From: Virgibacillus sp. 7505
GTDB taxonomy: Bacteria; Bacillota; Bacilli; Bacillales; Amphibacillaceae
Assembly: GCF_002272135.1 (NCBI RefSeq)
Contig: NZ_NPBF01000027.1
Coordinates: 62,001 to 126,000, forward strand
Length of the DNA stretch: 64,000 bases
Reading direction: 5' to 3'
Made by a program: the position numbers and the translations under genes. This document shows, one piece after another, positions 27,954-36,047 of the stretch; the first letter of the stretch is position 1; every line of letters starts with the position of its first letter. The notes under the pieces were generated by a model that saw nothing but the letters and a program-made list of their open reading frames with translations, did no database searches and was not told the DNA's origin.

Positions 27954-29316
27954 AATTTGGCTGTAAATGTCTTTCCAATTCATAATAATCCATTTCATTC
28001 CCTGTGATTTCCGCTAACTGCTTCAGATAATCAAGTAAGCGAATCCGGTCAGCACGGAAGTAAGCAGAATCCGAGATGTGGAGGATTGTGTCTTTGGCGA
28101 ACTCCCATATAATCGGGAAGTTCTTTTGAGATATAGAATCAGTCATCCGGATGAAAACGAGAATCATTTCCAGGATTAATAGATAATCCTTTTGTGTATA
28201 ATGCCGAATCCTTCCGAAGCCTTCATGCAGATAGGTAGAGAAAGTGACGGTATTATACACGACGCGTGTCTGTTCCTCTTCATCCTGCAGATAGGGATGA
28301 AGCGTCGTTGACGCATCGATATTGATCATCAAGTCCGCCATTTGATGGAAAGTATTGATAGCGGAGGTTGGATCATCATTTCCGATCGACTTAATGGCGA
28401 TTTCACTTAGTTTGTTCATACTCATATCCACGTCCTGAATCTCGGATCGCTTATGTCCAATTTGGATGAGTTTGCTGTACTTTTCGATTTGTACATCCTG
28501 TGCACCTGGTCCGCGATAGCTGAACAAGCGATTGCCTTTTAGTACGAAATCACCTGCTTTGGCATTCATTTTTACAACAACATTGTCTTCTTTAGCCTGC
28601 TTGATCATGTCCACAAAATTGATCAGCTGGATATACCCCGAATTAGATGCTTTACAAGTGTATCCAGTATAATCTTCGAATGTATAACCGGACTCATCAC
28701 TACGATACGGCTCGAGTTCATCAATCAACGTCGACTGGATAATTCTTTCAGACTCGGTTTTCATAGCATCCACGATATTATGCATTTGCATCCATGTTGT
28801 CGTGTGGTTAACAAATACAGCAAAACCGATAACGGCTGTCAGTGTAACAAGCGTACTGGCAATCGGCACAGCCGTAAAATAATCCCGGGAACTGTTCGTG
28901 ACGAACAGAAAGGAGACGAGCATAAACACAAAGCTTCCATAGAATAGTCCTAGAATATGCTGCGTCGTTCGATCAGAGATGAAGTTGAATAGCATGCGTG
29001 GTGAATACTCTGAACTGAAGCTTGTTAAGACTACTAAAATCGAGTTCAACGTATAAGCTGCCAGAAGCAGCGTACCACTGACTAGCACACTAACAAGGGT
29101 ACCGGTATTCGAGGCGGAAGCATTGAAAAATCCTGTTGTTTTAGTCGGTAAATCCAAGTAAAGGTCTAATAATAGCGGTATTGTTACAAGCACGAGGGCT
29201 CCGACTATATAGATGGCGGGCATCATCCAGAGATTTAGCTGCGCTTCATGCTTGCGCTGACGCTTTGTCATATGTAGATATTTTCGTATAGGTCGCGGTA
29301 GTAATTTGATAAGCAT
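27952..29316 (-). CDS. DUF2254 family membrane protein
   Basis: Predicted membrane protein of 454 residues. I prefer the ATG at 29316, eight bases after AGAAAGGCG; an in-frame ATG at 29346 lacks a ribosome binding site. Four hydrophobic segments occupy the N-terminal half (about residues 32-52, 75-98, 120-140 and 150-170). A soluble domain of 270 residues follows, containing the FSYRGPG and HKRSEIQDVDM regions typical of DUF2254. Family function is unknown. It sits alone between addA and a small GNAT gene, where B. subtilis has sbcDC, so this is a lineage-specific position. Confidence 0.82.
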   Translation of the reverse strand: MLIKLLPRPIRKYLHMTKRQRKHEAQLNLWMMPAIYIVGALVLVTIPLLLDLYLDLPTKTTGFFNASASNTGTLVSVLVSGTLLLAAYTLNSILVVLTSFSSEYSPRMLFNFISDRTTQHILGLFYGSFVFMLVSFLFVTNSSRDYFTAVPIASTLVTLTAVIGFAVFVNHTTTWMQMHNIVDAMKTESERIIQSTLIDELEPYRSDESGYTFEDYTGYTCKASNSGYIQLINFVDMIKQAKEDNVVVKMNAKAGDFVLKGNRLFSYRGPGAQDVQIEKYSKLIQIGHKRSEIQDVDMSMNKLSEIAIKSIGNDDPTSAINTFHQMADLMINIDASTTLHPYLQDEEEQTRVVYNTVTFSTYLHEGFGRIRHYTQKDYLLILEMILVFIRMTDSISQKNFPIIWEFAKDTILHISDSAYFRADRIRLLDYLKQLAEITGNEMDYYELERHLQPN

Positions 29317-29445
29317 ATAGGACGCCTTTCTAATGGGAGTGATCATTGGATTTTACCCTACATTTGGTAGCGGCAAACACCTGGGAGCCAGATGAATACC
29401 TAGCTGATCATGCGGGTAAAGTAGGGAAAGGAAGGAGTTGGTACT

Positions 29446-29721
29446 ATGGCAGACATCAAACAAGAACAAGGGCGCTTTTATATCGGAAATAGTGACCAGC
29501 CGGATGCAGAGGTGACATTCAGGGAATCTGATGATATTGTCATTGAACATACGATGGTGATAGAGGATAAGCAAGGCGCAGGCATTGGAAAGCAATTGAT
29601 TAATCGAGTCGTTGATTATGCGAAGGAACAAGGGAAACAGATTGTTCCTGTATGTACTTTTGCGCATGAGATTCTGAGTTCTGACAAGAAGTATGATGGG
29701 GTTTGGGAAGGCCCGCTATAA
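29446..29721 (+). CDS. Small GNAT-family N-acetyltransferase, YjdJ-type
   Basis: Compact one-domain protein of 91 residues. The acetyl-CoA pyrophosphate-binding loop is QGAGIGKQLINRVVDYAKEQG near residues 44-64. The C-terminal VPVCTFAHEIL contains the conserved Cys of this YjdJ/human NAT-D1-like subgroup. The start ATG 29446 follows AAGGAAGGAGTTGGTACT. The substrate is unknown. It is monocistronic, with a strong terminator after it. Confidence 0.87.
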   Translation: MADIKQEQGRFYIGNSDQPDAEVTFRESDDIVIEHTMVIEDKQGAGIGKQLINRVVDYAKEQGKQIVPVCTFAHEILSSDKKYDGVWEGPL

Positions 29722-29725
29722 GGAA

Positions 29726-29759
29726 GAGTGACTCGCATCCTGCGAGTCACTCTTTTTTA
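29726..29759. terminator. Terminator between the GNAT and PH-domain genes
   Basis: Perfect 12-bp stem GAGTGACTCGCA / TGCGAGTCACTC with loop TCC followed by six T residues. Confidence 0.9.
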
Positions 29760-30371
29760 ATTGTTGATATATTTTTCGTAAACTGCACCGAAATCATGTG
29801 CATGATATTTATCTTTTGTGGCGGTCAGCCACTCGAAGCCGAATTCAGTCAGTTTTTTGTATGTCTCGTCCAGCGTACCGTCGGTATAACGGGATTGCTG
29901 AAGAATGGCCGCTGCTTTATCCAGGCTTGTATGCGCCATATCCGTATATATACTGTTTTCATAATTGATTTCCGAAATGCGCAGCAGAGCCTTATACAAA
30001 TCTTTCAGCTGATCGATTTGATCTTTCTTCACATCGATACTGATAACCTGATTATCGATAGAAAATTTAATTTCAATATCCAGATCCACTTTACCGGCTG
30101 TTTCTAAATAGACATTGCTGATACGGTGCTGCATGTATGGGTAACGGCGGAGAGTTCTTTTGGAAGAAACAGCGCTTTCGCCGTCAACATGAATGATAGC
30201 GAGATTCGTAAAGCAATACTCATCCTGCCTCGTTTTAATCAGGAAATAAATTTTTTCATTATCTTCATTCATGACATAATCATCGGCATCTGTCTTATCA
30301 TAGTCACTGGGAGGAATGATCTTGCCGATATCAGATAGACCCAGAGCATCAGAAGCTAGTTTCTTAAACAT
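29757..30371 (-). CDS. Bacterial PH-domain protein, YvbH/YozO-like
   Basis: Soluble protein of 204 residues. The N-terminal two thirds form a bacterial pleckstrin-homology-type domain; the start MFKKLASDALGLSDIG and the motif SAVSSKRTLRRYPY match my memory of B. subtilis YvbH and YozO. The C-terminal helical part (GFEWLTATKDKYHAHDFG) is the YvbH-like oligomerisation region. The start is ATG 30371, after AAAGGGTTAAATT. Ligand and role are unknown. It is convergent with the GNAT gene and divergent from the DUF418 gene. Confidence 0.85.
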   Translation of the reverse strand: MFKKLASDALGLSDIGKIIPPSDYDKTDADDYVMNEDNEKIYFLIKTRQDEYCFTNLAIIHVDGESAVSSKRTLRRYPYMQHRISNVYLETAGKVDLDIEIKFSIDNQVISIDVKKDQIDQLKDLYKALLRISEINYENSIYTDMAHTSLDKAAAILQQSRYTDGTLDETYKKLTEFGFEWLTATKDKYHAHDFGAVYEKYINN

Positions 30372-30486
30372 AATTTAACCCTTTCCGCTATGTAGCATGT
30401 GATATACTAATTTTAGCAATTTTGACAGAGTGCATCCATATTTTTTCTGTAAATGGTGCATCTGTACTAATGAAAGGCGGAATGAG

Positions 30487-31692
30487 ATGAAAGAAAGAAT
30501 AAGACCTATGCCACAGACAAAACGGCTGCATTGGATCGACGCAGCAAGAGGGGCAGCTATACTTGGTATTTTCATGGTGAACGCACCATCATTCGGATCT
30601 CCCTTTTATATGCCGGGATTTGACTCTCCGGAATGGGATTCACCACTTGATAACTTTTTGCTAGGCGGTATCGATATATTTTTCCAAGCCAGCTTCTATA
30701 CGTTATTTTCCATACTATTCGGGTTCGGTATGCAGCTGATATTTGATAGTCGGAAACGGGACGGCATCAAGCCTGGCTGGTTCCTGAGCAGACGTATGCT
30801 GGTACTGCTCGGACTAGGAGCAATCCATGCATTTCTTATTTGGCATGGCGATATTCTCTTTACATATGCAATTCTTGGTTTACTGCTTATTCCATTCCTA
30901 TATACCCCAAGATGGGTTCTGCTGACAATGATTCCTGTTTTGCTTCTTCCGGTGGTTCTGCTGTTCACGCTGTTAGCTCTGGCCGCATCAATGCTAGGTG
31001 AAGGAATAAATGAAATAATGTACAGCACGATGGATATACCCAGTAAGCTAGCCGCTTATGGTAATGGTACTTATACGGATGTCCTGCAGCAGAATCTAAT
31101 TGACTGGTCGACAGCCAATGGGGCCGGCGGTATATTCCTCAATGTATTTATGCTGCTGCCATTATTGATGCTCGGCGCGTATATCGCCCGTACGAAGCTG
31201 TTTCATGATCCAGTAGCCAATCGTCGCAAGCTGATTTGGTTTACTGCTATAACCGGATTTCTTTTCGTCGTCTTCAAAGCGGGACCGTACTTGATTGGAG
31301 CACCTTATTGGCTGAGCATTGTTCAGGATTCGATTGGCGGCCCTGCATGTGCGCTGTTTTATCTTTCTTTGATAACACTCCTGTCAAACGTCCCTGTCTT
31401 CAGCTGGATCGCACGTCAGCTAAGCTGTGTCGGACGCATGTCTTTGTCAAACTACTTATTCCAGTCTGTATTGATGTTCGTCTTGTTCTACGATATCGGT
31501 TTCGGATTATATGGGACGTTCTCTTTAGCAGGGTTCATTGGCTTTGTCATTGGTGTCTTCGTAATCCAAGTGATCTTGAGCCGCCTCTGGTTCCGATATT
31601 TCACCTTCGGACCTATAGAATGGCTGTGGCGCATACTGACGTATGGAAAAATTCAGCCGCTTCGGAAGAAAAATGAACAGCAAGTGTCTTGA
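30487..31692 (+). CDS. DUF418 family membrane protein, YxaH/YrkO-type
   Basis: Polytopic membrane protein of 401 residues with about ten hydrophobic segments. The N-terminus RLHWIDAARGAAILGIFMVNAPSF is the conserved DUF418 opening, and the C-terminal half has SCVGRMSLSNYLFQSVL, the DUF418 signature region. Related to acyltransferase-3-type membrane proteins; no function is established. The start ATG 30487 follows GAAAGGCGGAATGAG. No strong terminator precedes yisL, 59 bases downstream. Confidence 0.87.
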   Translation: MKERIRPMPQTKRLHWIDAARGAAILGIFMVNAPSFGSPFYMPGFDSPEWDSPLDNFLLGGIDIFFQASFYTLFSILFGFGMQLIFDSRKRDGIKPGWFLSRRMLVLLGLGAIHAFLIWHGDILFTYAILGLLLIPFLYTPRWVLLTMIPVLLLPVVLLFTLLALAASMLGEGINEIMYSTMDIPSKLAAYGNGTYTDVLQQNLIDWSTANGAGGIFLNVFMLLPLLMLGAYIARTKLFHDPVANRRKLIWFTAITGFLFVVFKAGPYLIGAPYWLSIVQDSIGGPACALFYLSLITLLSNVPVFSWIARQLSCVGRMSLSNYLFQSVLMFVLFYDIGFGLYGTFSLAGFIGFVIGVFVIQVILSRLWFRYFTFGPIEWLWRILTYGKIQPLRKKNEQQVS

Positions 31693-31751
31693 TGCTGCAA
31701 TAATGGGAAACATGGTATGATGTACGGGTACATAACAAAAGGAGGCGCACC

Positions 31752-32132
31752 ATGGACGGAATGATACTTACACATATAATCGGCTGGGGACTCGGTCTTC
31801 TGCTCTTCTTCTTTGCGCTTGTTCTTTATAGCGAGAAGAAAATAAAGCAGGCAACGATTCTGCATATGATCCTTCGGCTAGATTATCTGCTTATTTTGTA
31901 TACTGGCTTTGTACTTTTATGGAGATATTTTGACGCATCTGGTTCTTCCTTTACTGTCCAAGCAGTCATCAAAGGTATTGCCGGGTTGATCGTCATCGTC
32001 TGCATGGAGATGATTCTCGTGAAACTGAAGAAAGAAAAGTCCGCAAAAGCTTGGTGGATTATCTTCTTCATTGCACTCGTCATTACATTGCTGCTTGGCT
32101 TTGGCATCCTTCCGATGGGATTCCTGCCATAA
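31752..32132 (+). CDS. yisL: DUF1516 membrane protein YisL
   Basis: Small integral membrane protein of 126 residues with four predicted transmembrane segments (about 5-25, 36-57, 68-88 and 100-122). Start and pattern (HIIGWGLGLLLFFFAL, ILHMILRLDYLLILYTG) match B. subtilis YisL. The start ATG 31752 follows AAAAGGAGGCGCACC, a strong site. Function is unknown. It directly precedes the asparagine synthetase gene, as yisL lies near asnO in B. subtilis. Confidence 0.88.
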   Translation: MDGMILTHIIGWGLGLLLFFFALVLYSEKKIKQATILHMILRLDYLLILYTGFVLLWRYFDASGSSFTVQAVIKGIAGLIVIVCMEMILVKLKKEKSAKAWWIIFFIALVITLLLGFGILPMGFLP

Positions 32133-32160
32133 ACCTGCCTATAAAGGCAGGTTTTTTTCT
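32131..32160 (+). terminator. Terminator of yisL
   Basis: Stem AAACCTGCCT / AGGCAGGTTT with loop ATAA, then a T run. Confidence 0.88.
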
Positions 32161-32248
32161 TTTGCTCACGTTTAGCGCCGCTTTTCATATGTTGTAGAAG
32201 TAACGGCTTACTATATGACATAGGCGAGAAAAGGAGTAGAGCGGGCAT

Positions 32249-34096
32249 ATGTGCGGTATTACCGGGTGGGTTAATTTCAAACGAAATCTGGTGCAGGAGC
32301 AACCTGTGATCCAGAAGATGGCTCAGACATTATCGAAACGAGGTCCGGATGAGTACAACGATTGGGGCGCACCACATGTCCTGTTCGGTCACCGGCGACT
32401 GATTGTAGTAGATGCTGCAGGAGGCAAACAGCCGATGCAGCACACTGATGAGCGCGGGACTTATACATTGATTTACAATGGGGAGCTCTACAACACAGAA
32501 GATATTCGGAAGGAATTGAAGCAGCGTGGATGGTCCTTTCAAGGGCATTCCGATACGGAAGTGCTGCTGAAAAGCTATATTGAGTGGCAGGAAGCGTGTG
32601 TCGAGAAATTTAATGGGATATTTGCATTCGCCATTTGGCATGACAAAACAGAAACCCTCTTTTTTGCAAGGGATAGATTAGGCGTAAAACCACTCTTCTT
32701 TATGGAACAGGATGGCGGGCTGTTGATCGGGTCAGAACTGAAAGCAATCCTTGCTCATCCAGAAGTGGAAGCAGTACTTGATAAGGAAGGCGTTTCGGAG
32801 ATATTGGCACTCGGTCCATCACGGACACCTGGCCACGGCGTCTTTAAAGGCATCAAGGAATTACGAGCAGCACACATTGGAAAATTCGATCGGAATGGCT
32901 TGAAGCTGACTCGATATTGGAACGTGGAAAGCAAAGAACATACAGATTCTATAGAAGAAACTGCTGCAAAAGTAAGAGAACTTCTGACAGATTCCGTCAT
33001 CAGACAGCTTGTATCAGATGTGCCGCTTGGCACCTTTCTGTCAGGCGGCATCGACTCCAGCGCGATAACCGCAATTGCTGCGAATCACTATAAAGAAACA
33101 GGCAAAGGGCAGCTTTCAACATTCTCGATTGATTTTGACGGGAACGATACGTTTTTCAAGAAAAGCGATTTCCAGCCGGCAAGCGACCAGACTTTTGTTG
33201 AGAAAATGCAGAAAGCCTTTGGAACGAACCATAAGACATATGTAATGGATAATCTGTTATTGGCTGGCTCGCTAAAAGAAGCAGCGATTCTTAGGGATTT
33301 GCCTGGTATGGCGGATGTCGACGCCTCATTATTTTGGTTCTGTGAACGAATCAAGGAGAATGTTACGGTAGCATTATCAGGTGAATGCGCAGATGAAATC
33401 TTTGGTGGATACCCGTGGTTTTACCGGGAGGATGACTTGAACAGAGAAGGTTTCCCTTGGATCCGATCAGCTCAAGTCCGTAATGGCTTGCTGAAGAAAG
33501 AATGGCAGCATGATCTTGATTTGCATGGCTATATGCTGGATAGATATCAAGAGACTATTGATGAAACACCAATGCTGCCTGGTGAACAAGCAGAAGCAGC
33601 AAAACGGAGACAAATGTTTTATTTGAATATGCATTGGTTTATGCCGACGCTGCTCGATCGAAAGGACCGGATGAGCATGGGAGCAAGCTTCGAGGCCCGG
33701 GTTCCGTTTAGTGATCATCGATTGGTGGAATATGTGTGGAACATCCCATGGGAAATAAAGACGTACGGCAATAAAGAAAAGGGCATACTTCGAAAAGCAC
33801 TCGAAGGAATCCTGCCGGATGAAGTGCTTTATCGGAAGAAGAGTCCATATCCGAAAACACATAATCCAGTTTATACGGCTGCTGTCGTTCAGTGGATGGA
33901 AGAGATTCTCCGGGATGATGATGCGCGCTTATTCGACTTATTCGACCGGAAGGCCATTGATGCACTTGTCAAAAGCAAAGGTCAGGATGTAACTGCTCCT
34001 TGGTTCGGTCAATTGATGACCGGTCCGCAGCTGCTGGCACATCTGGGACAGATCGACTTTTGGCTGCGGCATCATGATGTGAAGATTCGTGTTTGA
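32249..34096 (+). CDS. asnO: Glutamine-dependent asparagine synthetase AsnO
   Basis: Enzyme of 615 residues converting aspartate, glutamine and ATP to asparagine. Cys2 in MCGITGWVNF is the glutaminase nucleophile of the N-terminal class II amidotransferase domain. The synthetase domain has the PP-loop SGGIDSSAITAIA near residue 265 and LSGECADEIFGGYPWF near 378. Length and gene position (after yisL) match AsnO (YisO), which B. subtilis uses during sporulation; AsnB is an alternative. The start ATG 32249 follows AAAGGAGTAGAGCGGGCAT. Confidence 0.92.
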   Translation: MCGITGWVNFKRNLVQEQPVIQKMAQTLSKRGPDEYNDWGAPHVLFGHRRLIVVDAAGGKQPMQHTDERGTYTLIYNGELYNTEDIRKELKQRGWSFQGHSDTEVLLKSYIEWQEACVEKFNGIFAFAIWHDKTETLFFARDRLGVKPLFFMEQDGGLLIGSELKAILAHPEVEAVLDKEGVSEILALGPSRTPGHGVFKGIKELRAAHIGKFDRNGLKLTRYWNVESKEHTDSIEETAAKVRELLTDSVIRQLVSDVPLGTFLSGGIDSSAITAIAANHYKETGKGQLSTFSIDFDGNDTFFKKSDFQPASDQTFVEKMQKAFGTNHKTYVMDNLLLAGSLKEAAILRDLPGMADVDASLFWFCERIKENVTVALSGECADEIFGGYPWFYREDDLNREGFPWIRSAQVRNGLLKKEWQHDLDLHGYMLDRYQETIDETPMLPGEQAEAAKRRQMFYLNMHWFMPTLLDRKDRMSMGASFEARVPFSDHRLVEYVWNIPWEIKTYGNKEKGILRKALEGILPDEVLYRKKSPYPKTHNPVYTAAVVQWMEEILRDDDARLFDLFDRKAIDALVKSKGQDVTAPWFGQLMTGPQLLAHLGQIDFWLRHHDVKIRV

Positions 34097-34135
34097 CTTC
34101 GGGAGCTGCTAAAGGCTCCTTACATAAGAAAAGTA

Positions 34136-34164
34136 TTTTCATTCGGAGTGATATCGGCTATAAT
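34136..34164 (+). promoter_or_regulatory. Predicted promoter of the yitT-like gene
   Basis: TTTTCA (34136-34141) and TATAAT (34159-34164), spacer 17 bp. Transcription would start near 34171, at the foot of the hairpin listed next. Confidence 0.5.
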
Positions 34165-34173
34165 GATTCGCGG

Positions 34174-34217
34174 GCTTTGCGCAGGAATAGCTTACGAACG
34201 TTCTGCGCAAGCTTTTT
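34174..34217 (+). terminator. Terminator-like hairpin in the yitT leader
   Basis: GCTTTGCGCAGgAA (34174-34187) pairs with TTCTGCGCAAGC (34201-34212) with a small bulge, followed by TTTTT. It lies downstream of the predicted promoter and 30 bases before the start codon, so it could be an attenuator, or simply the asnO terminator. Confidence 0.6.
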
Positions 34218-34247
34218 AATGTATGGGACTTATGAGGAGGTACATAA

Positions 34248-35096
34248 TTGTTCTACTTTGAAGTAAAACGTATCGTGGTCGTCATTTTCGGAGCTTTGCT
34301 CAATGCAGTGGCACTGAATTTCTTCCTGATACCTGCAAGTGTATATGGCAGCGGCTTTACCGGTGCTGCCCAGCTTTTATTCGATTTCTTTGCACAAGTA
34401 CTTGGCATCACCTCGATCGGTACTGGGATTTGGCTTTTCATATTGAATGTTCCAGTAGCTATCCTTGGTTGGATGAAGGTGGGCAAAGGCTTTACGATTT
34501 ATAGTCTCTTTTCAGTTGCTTGTATGACAGTCATGCTGGAGCTGCTTCCTATTCATGCTCTTTCGGATGATATCATCCTGAATGCCGTATTCGGCGGCGT
34601 CATTGCAGGTGTTGGTGTTGGTCTGACACTCAAATGGGGAGCTTCTACCGGAGGAATGGATATTGTCGTCATGATTTTATCCCGTCTGAAGGATCGCCCT
34701 GTTGGCACATACTTCCTGCTTTTGAATGGAGTCATCATCCTTCTTGCCGGTGTCTTGAATGAACCAGCCAATGCCTTGTACACGCTGGTAACGCTATATG
34801 TATCGACTCGAGTAATCGATGCGATCCATACACGCTATGAGAAGGTGACAGCAATGATTGTCACTACCAAGGCGGACGAGCTGTCAAAAGCGATTTATAA
34901 TAAAATGGTACGGGGTATTACGATCATTCCTGTTCGAGGCGGCTACACAAAGCAGGACAAAAATATGCTGATGCTCGTCATCACTCGTTATGAATTATAT
35001 GATTTGGAGCACATTATCAAGGAAGTGGATCCATCAGCCTTCATGAATGTCGTAGAGACAGCGGGTATCTATGGATTCTTCCGTAAAGATAAATAA
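34248..35096 (+). CDS. yitT: YitT family membrane protein
   Basis: Membrane protein of 282 residues. The start is a TTG at 34248, seven bases after GAGGAGG. Six or so membrane segments come from two DUF161 repeats (about residues 5-110 and 110-200), with the conserved GAQLLFDFF and LKWGASTGGMDIVVMIL motifs. The C-terminal DUF2179 domain (about 205-275) contains RGITIIPVRGGYTKQDK and resembles a PII-like ligand-binding fold. The family may be transporters, but no substrate is proven. Promoter and attenuator-like hairpin are described separately. Confidence 0.88.
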   Translation: MFYFEVKRIVVVIFGALLNAVALNFFLIPASVYGSGFTGAAQLLFDFFAQVLGITSIGTGIWLFILNVPVAILGWMKVGKGFTIYSLFSVACMTVMLELLPIHALSDDIILNAVFGGVIAGVGVGLTLKWGASTGGMDIVVMILSRLKDRPVGTYFLLLNGVIILLAGVLNEPANALYTLVTLYVSTRVIDAIHTRYEKVTAMIVTTKADELSKAIYNKMVRGITIIPVRGGYTKQDKNMLMLVITRYELYDLEHIIKEVDPSAFMNVVETAGIYGFFRKDK

Positions 35097-35097
35097 A

Positions 35098-35132
35098 AGC
35101 TGAGGAGCATTATAGCTCCTCAGCTCTTTTTA
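35098..35132. terminator. Bidirectional terminator between yitT and the NifU-N gene
   Basis: Perfect 11-bp stem AGCTGAGGAGC / GCTCCTCAGCT with a six-base loop and flanking A-rich and T-rich tracts. Confidence 0.9.
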
Positions 35133-35393
35133 ATAGCCTGCTTCTTCCATGACAGCGACGACTTTCGCAGAAAGCTCGTCCCAATCTGCGTTCGGCAGCT
35201 TGTTGATTGTAATGAAATTCTGGAAACCGAAAACATTATCGACACCTTCAACTGTCATCAGCTGATTCATGATGTCGTATTCGCTCGTTTGTCCAGGCAT
35301 GACAGATACGCTGCCGTTGCCTTCAAAGATAAGTTTATCAGTTGTAAATTTCTTTGCATTCGGATTTGGGGTATTTTCCACTCTAATACTCAT
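35130..35393 (-). CDS. NifU N-terminal (Nfu_N) domain protein
   Basis: Small single-domain protein of 87 residues. The opening RVENTPNPNAKKFTTDKLIF is the Nfu_N signature (PNPNAxKF), and the later VEGVDNVFGFQNFITINK is also conserved. Nfu_N domains accompany iron-sulfur scaffold proteins, but this one lacks the CxxC scaffold domain, so it cannot carry a cluster by itself in the usual way. The start ATG follows a CAAGGAGGCC-type site. Role unknown. Confidence 0.88.
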   Translation of the reverse strand: MSIRVENTPNPNAKKFTTDKLIFEGNGSVSVMPGQTSEYDIMNQLMTVEGVDNVFGFQNFITINKLPNADWDELSAKVVAVMEEAGY

Positions 35394-35522
35394 GCTATTG
35401 GCCTCCTTGCATCCATACTTACCACTATCATAGCAGATAGCGGACGATTTAAAAAGCGGGAGATAACTTGGTTAAACAGAAACAGGTTTGGGTAGTGAAT
35501 AAGGTGAAGAGGAGGGATATGG

Positions 35523-35963
35523 GTGGTGGTTCGTGTTTTTTGCATTGGCAGTATATCGGGCATTGCACTATCAGTCTGGATGTATCTTTGGCAGCAATTA
35601 ACTAGCAGTAAGGTGTATACATTATTGCTGAATGTCGATTTCATTCCCTATTTTCGCCAGGTGGATTGGAATGAACTTATGCTCAACATCTTTCACATTA
35701 TTATTTCCTGGGCAATTGTCCTTGTTTTCTTCTTATTGGTAAATAAGATTGGACTAGGCAAGTGGTTGAGTAGTATTGGTCTAAGCCTCTGTGCGGCCTC
35801 TGTATATTTTCCATTATCCATTCTTGCTAAACAGTCAGTACCAGCTGTAGATGATTGGTTGACTATTATAATCTGGTATACCGGTCACTTACTATATGGT
35901 CTTCTGGTAGTAAAACTGACCGATTTATTTTATAATAGTAAATTTTTAGGGAAACAAAGATGA
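35523..35963 (+). CDS. Hypothetical four-helix membrane protein
   Basis: Not recognised. It has 146 residues and four strong hydrophobic segments: about 5-24, 52-72, 78-100 and 112-133. The start is a GTG at 35523 (or the next GTG at 35526), following GAGGAGGGATATGG. The arrangement faintly recalls VanZ-like or DUF-type small membrane proteins, but no motif supports that. The diguanylate cyclase gene follows after 84 bp, with a possible promoter overlapping the end of this gene, so co-transcription is possible but not required. Confidence 0.75.
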   Translation: MVVRVFCIGSISGIALSVWMYLWQQLTSSKVYTLLLNVDFIPYFRQVDWNELMLNIFHIIISWAIVLVFFLLVNKIGLGKWLSSIGLSLCAASVYFPLSILAKQSVPAVDDWLTIIIWYTGHLLYGLLVVKLTDLFYNSKFLGKQR

Positions 35964-35975
35964 AGGTTGCTGTTG

Positions 35976-35984
35976 TGATATAAT
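35976..35984 (+). promoter_or_regulatory. Extended -10 promoter before the GGDEF gene
   Basis: TGATATAAT is an exact extended -10 element (TGnTATAAT). The -35 region is poor, as extended -10 promoters allow. It lies about 65 bases before the start codon. Confidence 0.5.
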
Positions 35985-36047
35985 CAACCTGCAATCTTAG
36001 CTAATACACCAGGAGTTAAGTGCTTAATAAAAATAGAGGTGTAAAGT

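Noticed and set aside
35985-36047. A cyclic-di-GMP riboswitch in the leader of the GGDEF gene
   Set aside because: The leader is only about 60 bases and lacks the conserved GEMM core and its two stems.
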